64,000 nucleotides of DNA from contig CAUJNA010003496.1 of assembly GCA_963377175.1 (NCBI GenBank), forward strand, positions 235,001-299,000, written 5' to 3'. This document shows, in pieces, positions 55,047-64,000 of this stretch; the first letter of the stretch is position 1; each line of letters opens with the position of its first letter. The stretch comes from Effrenium voratum. Lineage: Eukaryota > Sar > Dinophyceae > Suessiales > Symbiodiniaceae. Below the pieces are notes generated by a model that saw nothing but the letters and a program-made list of their open reading frames with translations, did no database searches and was not told the DNA's origin. Position numbers and translations under genes: made by a program.

Positions 55047-58000
55047 CAGGTTGATTGACAAACCCCTGGTTGATCTTGCAGCCCAGAGAAAACTTTCAGT
55101 TTTGCGGGGGAACACACCCCAAGCACAAATGTTGATGAACTTTCCCTTTCGCCAGAGTCATTCATTTGTGTCGACATTAAGCCGGCTGCACGTACATCGC
55201 TTTCTTGCTTTCCGACTGCGAGTCCGCTTTGAAATGGACCTTTTACATTGGCACGGGCGGAACAGGAGGACCGAAGCAAACATATAGAAAACGCAAGGAC
55301 GCCTTTTGCGGCTAAGCTGACGTCCACATGGATGGGACATGCTTTTGGCTGCCTTAAGTTGCGCCCTGCCATCCCTGAGAGTTCTCTTCGAGCATAACCT
55401 CGATAGACAAAAATGCTGTTTCGGTTCGGATTTGTGCCGGCGTTTTTGCCAAGATATGGTCAGAGCTATGTTGTTTTATGTGCCCCGTGTTCACCGGAAC
55501 ATCTTTTGGAGCAACTCGGGCCACAAAGCGCTGCATTTTGGGCACGGGGTGAGTCACCCAAATTGCGAGAAATATGGGCGCGCTTGGACAGTTCTCTCAG
55601 GGCTTTGCTTTGCTCTTCGGCCTTTAGGCCCAGCTCCCTGATCTTGGGACCCGCAGTACGTGATGTCATCATTCGATTTCGGAATTCGCGTGGCTTTTCG
55701 GAAGAAATGCAGCCGACGGAGACAAGCTTTTCCGCGCCAACAGAAGACGCCAAAAAAGCGCCAACTTGGAGCATGGAGCGGCTCGTTCTTCGACAAACTG
55801 CAAGCAAACAAGTTGACCGTCCACCAGCGGCTGGATTGCCACTCAGGAACCGCCAGAAAACCTCGGACCCCCCCCCAATGTGATCACTTTCATGTCGGCA
55901 ACGGTGGTAGTGAATGGTTGGTGAACCCAGCAGGGGTTCATCCCCCGAAGCTGGCTGGTTTCCATGCCTGTCTTAAAACAGCCCCAAAATGGTTCATCTC
56001 GAGACTGCCTCGTCTGAGCTGGGCTCGAGCGACTGACTTATGACGTGTCGACTCGCCCGGCGGATGGGCACTAGCAGCCGGCCAGTCTGCAGTCGGAAGC
56101 TTTCCTGGAGGCCAACGCAGGACTGGTTTTGAGGGCAGGGTGATCAAGCTTTGGAATCCCCCTTCGGCCTGTGTTGGCTTGTTTTTCACAGTGACGCGCA
56201 GACAAACCGTTCAGCAAATGGAAGTCTTCATTTACCCATTTAAGTGTTCAACGGCTCCTTTTGAACTCAGAAGCAAGTACATCTTCTTGCTTGCTCTTGG
56301 GGACTGTGGAATGGATCTCATTGGATCGCAATAGGCAATGCGCGTTGGTCGAGTTTCATGTAGGTTTGGTTTCGAGTCTTAGGTTAGGGCATGTCATTTG
56401 GCTACAAGCTTTGCACTTCAGGGTTTAGTCTTGGTTTACGGCTACAAATGGGTTGTTTCGGCTTGCAGGTTAAGAGCTTCGGTTGAGTGTGCTAGAGCAG
56501 CACTGACTGCACCGGAGGTGCAGCGAAAAATCCATCGCACGCAGTGTGTGCCAAAGGGCCACCATGTCCAACCTACTTAGCTTGTTCTTGGGGGGGAGAG
56601 CGGGAATGGTGGAGTGGCAGAAAGGATTCCCGAACCAAGAGAAGACAGTTTTGCAGTTTCTGTGCGTCGTTGATTATTCCAAATTCATTCCCCACCCAGC
56701 TACTGCGGATTTACTTTATATGGCTGGACATTCTCAGACTTCCCGTGTTCCCTTGCAATTCGTAGAAATGTTCAGGGCAAAGTAGCCCAGCATTTCCCTG
56801 TTATATCACTTGAACAACAGACTGGGTCACGCAAGGAACGCACATCTGCCCACTGGGCAAAGCCAGGAGCAGGCGCCGGCCTGAGGCCTGAAGACGTCGC
56901 TGGCTTGAGCCCACCCAGTCAGGTTGCTCCCGTCTCTACTCTTATGTGTGGGGGGAACCCCTTCAAACATCCACTGGGGGGCTGGGACAAGTAATCTGAC
57001 CAAAATGTGACGAGCTCACCGATTCGGGGGTGAAACAAGCTCGCCCATGATGAATGTTTCGTTCCTCGGGCATCCTTTTTTACGGTTTGCGAGTTACAGT
57101 AAATTGCCCGAATCAATCGATGGAAAATGGTTCTGTTGGAAAAGTCGTGGTACAGCGGCCCTGCAATGTTGGATATTGATTGGAAAAGGGCCCGACCAAG
57201 CGGGGGTCAGAGTTGGGCCTACTCAAGAAGCCTCTCATTGGTTCAGAATTGTGTTAGAACTATTTTGCTGTTCAGAATGGCGTAGTGCTGTTCAGAATTG
57301 GTTTTGTAGGGGTTTAGTATTCCCTTGTGCTGGTTCAGTAGTCTTGAGAATTGGTTTAGTGTTTGTTTAATATTCCCCGGCATGTGCCCAGAGATAGTTT
57401 TTGTGTATCTCCTGCCCTTAAGCATTTATGAGGCTTCCCTGTACCACCGCCTTGAAATTTGTTAGTGCGGCAGCTTTTAGTTAGGAAAGAGAGTCACAAA
57501 GAATTCGGCTGTTTGAGGCCTCAGTTGGTTTGGCTGGCTCAGGATTGGGTTATTATTGGTTTAGTATTAGTTCGTATTTGTTTAGAGTTGAATATTGCCA
57601 GGGCTTGGGATAAAGTTTTTTTTTGGGTAAGTAATGTATTTTATTGGAAACACATTCTGGACGGGCAGGCATATTCTTCCTGCCAGGACAAACACATAAA
57701 AATACCAACTGTTTCTTCCCCTTGATCTTTTCCGGGTGGGGAATACATTTGGTCACACTCTCTGAATTGTCTCGCAAGTTGCTAATGGCTACCCGACATT
57801 AGGTGCCACAACTGTGCTCATTGTTTTTGTTCTAAATCATTTTGTTTGTTGAAACAATCTTGTGTTAGGTGCCATGGGGTTTGGATTGTGAGCAATTCTG
57901 GTGACTTTTTCATGGTCCATACATTGACTCACTCAGCAGACCTTTGACTTTTTTCTGCCGTTCCACTTGTGCAACCCCAAAGGCTATCACTTGTCTTCGC

Positions 58001-58996
58001 ATTTTGAGCAAGTCGGTTGTATTAAGTGTAGCAGCTCTAGGTAATAATACTGACCATCTCATACTTGTAGGGGGCTTGAACCAACGCACACACGTGGAAC
58101 AGGGCTGAATTGGCACCAACAAACCTTTTGTGCAGTTCTTTTGGAGCCCGGCAAGGTCCCATATGTTTGACCAACTGCAACGAAATGGGTTTCAGCTTGC
58201 ATACCAACCAGCTCCATTCCCGGGATCTCGATGGATTAAGTTTGTTGTTCCGCAAAAAGTACTATAGTGTGACATTGCTGGCTGCATGTTGGCCCAAACG
58301 GGGGCAACTAGAAGCGTGTACTTGCGTTGCACATTTGGTCCGGATGTTACGTGCAACAACAATTAACTTGGAGAAATTCCGGAGAATCCCTCTTTACCTC
58401 TACTTGGGCCTTTTGTGTCGAAGTTTCAAGCATACACTCAGTGAAAAGTGGAAAGACCCAGACACATACAGCACGCGCCCTTGCAGGCCAGTGGGGGACT
58501 CTTCCTCCTTTGATCTTCAGCTTCCATGAAGACGAAGTCTTCGCGCTTGTGAGCTGAGCAGGCCTGCCGGAGGCATAGAGAATATGCGGGTGTTGTTTCT
58601 TGAGAGTGCCCATTTTTGGGCTGGTTTAAACGGAAAGCAAAAGGCGCACCACCATATGGGGGTCCCTCTATTTTGGCGCACCTGCATAGTTCAGATTTGC
58701 CGAAAGACATTGGTTTAGAACCCCAGAGTGGGTGTGGCTTCCGGCTGAGCCTATGCTGTCCCTTGTTGGTGCTTATCAGCTCTTGTCACTTGAGAGCGCT
58801 GTTTCCGCCTAGAGGGACAAGTCCAGCACGCAGTATGCAGTGTGCCCTAAACCGTTGCAGGTGATGCATAGAGTCACATCATGGCATTTGCACACAGCCA
58901 TGCATTAAAAGCGATGTGTCAGTCCAGTATGGAAGTGTGTGTTCTTCTGTGCCTTGGTTGAAATGAAGCCATGGGTTGCCATCCCTTGCAAGAGAG
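55047..58996. other. 4-kb stretch with no recognised gene
   Basis: Several open frames of 60-150 codons occur but none has a recognisable motif and they overlap on both strands. Around 57.2-57.6 kb a repeated TTCAGAAT/GGTTTAGTATT texture suggests a degenerate tandem repeat. Near 58,605-58,680 the motifs GCCCATTTTTGGG and AAGGCGCACCACCATAT match sequence near 41,115-41,145 and probably mark an interspersed repeat. Confidence 0.4.
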
Positions 58997-59150
58997 GAGA
59001 TCGAGTGGGCCATCGAGGGGCCCTCTGAGGACTATCTGCGAACGGGGAGTCAGGGAAGGGACTGTGCGGACTGGCATGAGTATTTCTCTATGCGCGTTGA
59101 GTCTCTAGGGATGTCGTTAGGCTCTGGGGAAGGAAGCACTCAAAGAGACA
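58997..59150 (+). CDS. OTU copy B exon 2-like
   Basis: Intact frame: EIEWAIEGPSEDYLRTGSQG, RDCADWHEYFSMRVESLGMS, LGSGEGSTQRDK. The donor is not fixed; the frame meets a stop at 59,168. Confidence 0.55.
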
Positions 59151-59519
59151 AGCACCATGTGTGCATGTAGCGTGTCTTCGTCCGTTGCTTGAAGATTCCA
59201 GCACGTGCACACCTGTTTGAACCCGTACTGTGTCCTTCGTGGAACGTTTTACACCTGCGTTCAAATCATGATCAGAGCTTTGAGTGTCAAGATGCGCTGC
59301 ATATCAAAAAATGGGACATGGTTTCAGTCCCGAGAGATCATCTGAGTTGGGACGAGGTTATGATGTTCCCACCTTACCCGCGCCCGCGATACACACACAC
59401 ACACACATGGATGTGACTCAAAGCGGATCCCCAAACAGGTCGACTTCCTTGTTGTTTCCTTTTGCAACAACCCCCAAAAGGTACCTCAAAAAGACAAACC
59501 CACATCCAACAACAAGCAC

Positions 59520-60629
59520 ATGGCATGGCGTGCGCTTTGCCTCTTTTTGCCCGTGGCCATCACGATCCTGATTTGTTTGCAGGATGTACCTTCGCAGGTC
59601 GAGCACATAGAGCTGGCTAGCACCTCGACGCACCCGCGCGAGGTTGCCTTTTTCTTCCAGACCAATGCCCTTAGCGTTCGCGTGAACTCCTCTTTGCGGA
59701 GTGTGCGAGAGCACTTGCCACAGGCGCCCATTTACCTTCTAAGCGATGGTGGCCCTGACTTCAGCGCGACTGCGCGCGCCTTCAACGCCACGGCCTTTTG
59801 GGAAGAGATGCACATGCATTTGTCGGGCGGTCTCAATAGGAACTTCACCTGCCGCCGTCACCTGGGACGCATTGCACGCGCTGCGCGTTGGGCCCAATCC
59901 CAAGGCGCCAAGTTTTTGGTCTCCTGGGAGGAGGACACACGGCTGCTGCGCGCACCCAGATCCATGCCGTCAGGGGATTTGATCACCATGGGCAACGTGG
60001 GCAACACCCACGTCGGCGCTTGGAGCGCCAAGGAGCAGCTGCGCTTGCGGCAGATCCGACCGAACGCCTCGGCAGGTGACCTGCGGAGATCGGAGCTGCT
60101 CGACGCCTACGCCAAGCGCAACGGGTACTCTGCGGGGCCCGGCAGCGCATGGCGCATCCAGAGCTTTCTTCGGGCCTTCGAGGCCAGTGAGATGAGCTCA
60201 GGCCAATTGCTGGATGCCATGTACGACGTCCAAGACATGTGCTGGGAAGACTTCGCCATCCAGATGAACCTCACCGTGCTGCGAAACACGGAGGTACAGC
60301 AAGTCGTTTGGATGTACGGGAACCTGGATTATGTTCAACGCACTCGGGGTCGGCAGAATTTCGATTGCCTGCTTTGTTACGACCGCTGCAAGACACAGTG
60401 CGCTTGTGCTGAGGGGTACTCCCTGAAGTCGCAGTTCAAATGGCTCGCCTTCCAACTGCTGTCGCTGGTGAACAGCGCGGGCTATCAGGAACGGCAGAAC
60501 CTCATGTGGCTCCGGCCGTGTGGCCGTTGCCAAATCGGAGACTGTTGGCAGAGCTGCCAGGCCAAGTGCCCGTCCAAGTGTCCAGCAGTCATCCATCCCC
60601 ACAAAGCAACGACGCTGGACTGTTTTTGA
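59520..60629 (+). CDS. intronless type II membrane glycosyltransferase-like protein
   Basis: 369 codons in one open frame, from ATG 59,520 to TGA 60,627-60,629. Residues 4-20 (RALCLFLPVAITILICL) form a signal anchor, so the protein should sit in the ER/Golgi with its body in the lumen. Residues 42-80 (VAFFFQTN through IYLLSDGGPDFS) and 130-142 (AKFLVSWEEDTRL) look like the first strand and the acidic metal-binding motif of a GT-A nucleotide-sugar transferase. WEDFAIQMN (242-250) could hold a further acidic residue. Five N-glycosylation sequons (N56, N89, N108, N182, N250) support a secreted fold. The C-terminus has about 15 cysteines in CxxC-like pairs (283-354). The family and sugar are unknown. 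Codon use is GC-rich, unlike the flanking introns. It is inserted in the intron of OTU copy B. Confidence 0.8.
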   Translation: MAWRALCLFLPVAITILICLQDVPSQVEHIELASTSTHPREVAFFFQTNALSVRVNSSLRSVREHLPQAPIYLLSDGGPDFSATARAFNATAFWEEMHMHLSGGLNRNFTCRRHLGRIARAARWAQSQGAKFLVSWEEDTRLLRAPRSMPSGDLITMGNVGNTHVGAWSAKEQLRLRQIRPNASAGDLRRSELLDAYAKRNGYSAGPGSAWRIQSFLRAFEASEMSSGQLLDAMYDVQDMCWEDFAIQMNLTVLRNTEVQQVVWMYGNLDYVQRTRGRQNFDCLLCYDRCKTQCACAEGYSLKSQFKWLAFQLLSLVNSAGYQERQNLMWLRPCGRCQIGDCWQSCQAKCPSKCPAVIHPHKATTLDCF

Positions 60630-61153
60630 CTTGCCAGTAGTGTAGTGGCTTGTTGATACGGTGAAAGTGGCGCCAAATGTTCGTGTCAAGCATGAGAAAA
60701 ATGCGGTCCTTTGGATGCTGCCGCAGGTTTACGACATGAATTCCAGGGGATCAATGCGTTGTGATGCGTTGTGTAATCCCCTATAGTTAGATCAGATCCA
60801 TGTGCCAGAGATTTTGCCTGAGCCAGAGGTCCGGACTAATACTACGCTGGTTGGCTCATGAAGGGTCACTTTGATGTGTGGCCTTCACTTTGCAGTGGGC
60901 TTGCCATGCTTGAGGGGCCCTCCCGAAAGCAACAAGAGTAGCTTCACAAGGATTACAACGTAGGTACTCGGGTCACGCAAGTAATCAGCAAAACAGTTTG
61001 TCCTGATGACCAATAGCTATTTGTCAAAACCAGGGCCATTTCTTGAATTGAGGGGCTGGGTTAGAAGCAAAACAGCATGCAACGGTGGCCCTAGTTTCGA
61101 CAACCAATCATGAACAGGCTCAGACCGGATCCAGGTAGTTTGCGGATGGCCAG
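60630..61153. other. 3' flank of the intronless gene and rest of the OTU copy B intron
   Basis: No further gene. Around 61,068 the sequence becomes recognisably homologous to the copy A intron (AGCAAAACAGCATGCA), so the inserted segment ends before that. Confidence 0.45.
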
Positions 61154-61210
61154 GATGTCACATGGAAGTTCCAGCTTTTGACGCTCTCGCAGTACCTGCA
61201 ACCCATCGAG
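61154..61210 (+). CDS. OTU copy B exon 3-like
   Basis: Encodes DVTWKFQLLTLSQYLQPIE, ending before GC at 61,211, as in copy A. Confidence 0.5.
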
Positions 61211-61464
61211 GCGTCAAGACGTTGAATTGAGTGACGGCGTTTGCTTTTGGCGAATCAGCGGTTAGCAATCAACGGGTTCATGAAACCCAGGTTCCAATGA
61301 GAAACAAGCTCCAGCAACGTCAGGCCTTGTGAGTTTCACAGTTCCTGGAAAGGCGCCCATGGGCCAGACCTTTTCCCAAGCAGCTGCTGATAGGATGGGG
61401 CGGCTAGTCGGGCAAGCGGAGGGACAGCTGAACGGTCGACGGTCTCCAGGTGATTCGCCGCCAG

Positions 61465-61500
61465 ATCTATATGGCAAATCCTCGAGTACGATTCCATTGC
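61465..61500 (+). CDS. OTU copy B exon 4-like
   Basis: After CGCCAG, encodes IYMANPRVRF, aligning with VYMVNPRLVRI of copy A with one residue missing. Confidence 0.5.
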
Positions 61501-61616
61501 GAGGACGGGCTGGTGACACGGGACTTGTAGTTTCGCTTTGAACACGAAGAACAGGCGCTCCGCCAGTTTGAGAAACCTCACAGTTGAATTCCAAATTCGT
61601 GTGCTATATGTTTTCA

Positions 61617-61715
61617 GGAGACGCTGCCGCAGACAGAGACCAGCTGGAGGGTGCCAACAGGGAGACAAAAAGAGGGCGAGCGCGAGCGCGCCAACGCGCT
61701 CTTCCACAAAGCGCA
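61617..61715 (+). CDS. orphan exon candidate
   Basis: Follows TTTTCAG ending at 61,616. The best frame reads ETLPQTETSWRVPTGRQKEG then ERERANALFHKAQG; other frames are also open. No family recognised. Confidence 0.35.
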
Positions 61716-63925
61716 AGGCCGACATTCACAATCCCCACCGGACTCGATTGCTACAACAAGTAAAAGGGATCCCAGAATTCCGCAAACCTGTTCATTTTGC
61801 AGGCGTCATGTGGAAGCTGCACTTATTAAAAAATACTTGGAGATACTGGGAGTCATATTTCTGGTTGTAGATGCGTAGTTTTGCTAACCATTCTTACAGT
61901 ACGTAGAGGAATGGCATCATACAAGACAACAAACAACATTATTCGGGAGTAGTATCAGGGTCCCATCCCGCACAGATTTTATGCCCCCCCGGTGATGGCA
62001 GTTGACTCGATAGCAATGTCATGGAAATCTGCGCAGCAGGGCCCACAAGCATTGTCGTTTCTGTTGCGTGTGTCGGTGATGGGGCCTGGACCGGAGGTGG
62101 TTTGAAGATGATGGTAGTCTTCCCAACCCCCTCCAATGATTGTTGGAAAACGGGTACTTTCCGGAGTATGTTCCACAATTTTGCTCTAATGCTTCCTCCC
62201 CAAGTGAGGTGAGCTTCGTTTTCTCTCACTCGGACATCGAGCCAGACGCCCAGCGTGGGGGGCAGGGCTGGCCTGGCAGTTCGGCTGTCTCATGAAGGAA
62301 CGAATCCGTTCCTCCACACAAATGCAGGTAGAAATCAAACTAGCCTGGAAAGCGCAGAAGTGCGGACAACGTAGCAACTTGCCTCGAGCTTACCCGTGTT
62401 TGCTGATTATGTGAGACTATCATAGCAGCAACGAGGTCTTGGCATGAGTATGGCAAGGAAGAGGCATGGAATGGCTTCTCTTGTCGAATTGTCGTTGTTA
62501 CGCAGGGAAGTGCCAATGAACATCCGGTGGCCCAGACATGGACTTAGCTGGTCGAAGTCTAGCTTAAATCGTAGTATAGTCTACAATGTGTGCATCCAAA
62601 TCGCTCCTTACAGAAGGATCTCTGGAACGCAGGGTTATGGTCATGGTCTCCTTTTAAGGGACACAAAAAGGGATCCCCGGAACAAGGTTGTTCAAGTGCA
62701 GCTAAGTTATATTGTTGGGATTGCCCTCGTAAGCTCCAACTGCCTATTTGTTTGGAAAGGTGGATTTTGCTCCACCTGTTTGAACCCGCCTGGAAAATCT
62801 GGAAATGAACATCGTGCTTTCTGTTGCAACTCCGACTTTTCGGTTGGAAGGTGGCACGACCTGGCGCTGCCGGTGCTCACCTTCCAGCGGGGCAAGGCAA
62901 GCGCCAGGGGTGCGAGTGGTGCTTGTGCTTCGTAGGGAAAAGCCTTTCTGAGGTTTGTTTGGGACACCAAAAGGAAACCACTCTTGATGGCGAGATGCGG
63001 AAAGCATATGAGAACTCCAGCACCACAAGTTTCCACGTGGATTTCCCTTTCAAACACCCTCAAAAAGGGTACCGGGCCTAAAGCAAGGCAAACACCAATG
63101 GTAGATCCTTGTTGATTTCGTTTTTGATTGATTTGGAAACAGATTGATGGATCTCTTTCTGAATTAACGGGGCCATTCCATCACATTTTTCCTTTGTAAA
63201 GGGAACATCATTGTATTGCTTGTAGAGGCTCCGGAACCCAATAGCCTACGTTCCAAATGGCCGGGTGTGCGTTTTGACGGTACTCTGTTTTGGATTGGTT
63301 TAACGGGACAGCAAAAGGACACACGCTTCGTTGTGGGTTCATAGAGCTTGCAGCAGTTGTTAGAGCTAGGACATCACAGAGACAATAACGTGATGACACA
63401 ATCTTGTTTTGCTCTCGGACCCGTCATTCTAGGTAGGGGGAGACCTTGAAATGCTGGTTTCATTTTGTGCCACGCGTTTTTTGGGTGAGTTTCCCTGCAA
63501 AATAAGCCAGCGAGGAAATTGTTTTTGTTCAGTCCCATGGCCGGGCAAGTTAGACCGCCCCGGGCAGGCAACAGTTGTGCTGGAGCTCTGTATCTCTTGT
63601 GAGCGTACCCGTTTGGGAGTGTGGTTCAGAAAAAACAACAATGTTTGGGCCCCAATCGCTTCAAAAAGACGCAGATACACATGTTCGGGCTTTGCTCAAA
63701 ATGGCGGACCCATTCGGTAGTTACAGAAAAGAACGAAAGGGCGCAGAGTGTTTTCGGACCACTGCTTTGAGAAAGACTCATGGTGACCATGTTGGCATGC
63801 AATGCCTGGCTGAAAAGATACCATTGGCGAGTGGCTCAGCGCCTGCGGATGCTGTGGAGTACTTGACACCAGTTTGAGCAATGAATTAGAGCATTGCGGA
63901 AAACGTGGTTTAAATGTCTAATATT
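61716..63925. other. 2.2 kb mostly without a gene
   Basis: Only one exon candidate (62,846-62,935, listed separately). The rest is AT/GC-mixed intron-like DNA with no recognised motif. Confidence 0.35.
62846..62935 (+). CDS. PPR-like exon candidate
   Basis: The frame reads VGRWHDLALPVLTFQRGKAS then ARGASGACAS. GRWHDLAL resembles the PPR-like GHWDLAL at 35.8 kb. Boundaries uncertain. Confidence 0.3.
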   Translation, partial: GRWHDLALPVLTFQRGKASARGASGACAS

Positions 63926-63935
63926 GATTATATGC

Positions 63936-63967
<32 letters not shown>

Positions 63968-64000
63968 GCTAATATATATATATATATATGTTAATATATA
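63926..64000. repeat. TA-rich microsatellite at the window edge
   Basis: Interrupted (TA)n with GCATATA and ACATATACA variants, running off the end. Confidence 0.9.

Larger units (their letters stand above)
58997..61500 (+). pseudogene. OTU-domain gene, copy B (truncated duplicate)
   Basis: Three exons match copy A. Exon 2-like (58,997-59,150) reads EIEWAIEGPSEDYLRTGSQG then RDCADWHEYFSMRVESLG. Exon 3-like (61,154-61,210) reads DVTWKFQLLTLSQYLQPIE. Exon 4-like (61,465-61,500) reads IYMANPRVRF. Flanking intron sequence is also shared, for example CACAGCCATGCAT before the first exon and AGCAAAAC(C)AGCATGCA before the second, so this is a DNA-level tandem duplication. The VLRAQ exon and the GHY exon have no counterpart, so copy B lacks the parts needed for catalysis. 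GC donors are conserved after the PIE codons (61,211). Confidence 0.6.

Noticed and set aside
59440..59520. Relic of the dinoflagellate spliced leader upstream of the intronless gene
   Set aside because: No stretch resembling the conserved end (CCATTTTGGCTCAAG) is present; only a short AT/AC-rich run and a CCCCAAAAGG motif.

Overview
The window looks like nuclear DNA of a dinoflagellate, most likely a Symbiodiniaceae-type alga. Genes are cut into exons of about 40-250 bp separated by long introns. Where homologous protein segments allow two exons to be joined in frame, the introns use GC-AG about as often as GT-AG. The recognisable gene set also fits: an EF-hand voltage-gated cation channel, pentatricopeptide-repeat (PPR) exons, DUF4336 and an OTU-domain gene. 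Microsatellites and decayed mobile elements are abundant. No rRNA, tRNA, CRISPR or bacterial operon structure was found. All calls come from reading the sequence; no search was run, so family names rest on motif recognition.

Layout. 0.3-0.5 kb: last exon of an unrecognised + strand gene. 1.43-7.17 kb: a mobile element with 34-bp terminal inverted repeats, AT-rich subterminal arrays, broken minus-strand ORFs and about 25-30 copies of a short palindrome (CCTTTTGCAAGG type). 8.15-13.1 kb: exons for the N-terminal half of a DUF4336 protein (+). 14.24-33.1 kb: a six-transmembrane voltage-gated channel with a C-terminal EF-hand (+). Its introns hold a 1.1-kb array of an 8-bp unit, a GC-rich minisatellite, a dead cytosine-5 methyltransferase fragment and a pair of LTR-like direct repeats. 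35.8-41.9 kb: PPR-like exons (+). 43.2-49.23 kb: exons for the C-terminal half of a DUF4336 protein, ending in a stop (+). 50.9-54.1 kb: OTU-domain exons (+). 59.0-61.5 kb: a second, truncated copy of the OTU exons, with a 369-codon intronless glycosyltransferase-like gene (59,520-60,629) inside its enlarged intron. 61.6-64 kb: a few orphan exon candidates and a TA repeat at the edge.

Every host gene recognised is on the + strand, consistent with the unidirectional gene blocks of dinoflagellates; the element at 1.4-7.2 kb is coded on the minus strand. The most interesting points are the palindrome-riddled TIR element, the DUF4336 gene that appears split around the channel and PPR region, the GC-AG introns that can be fixed to the base, and the intronless gene inserted into one copy of a duplicated intron.
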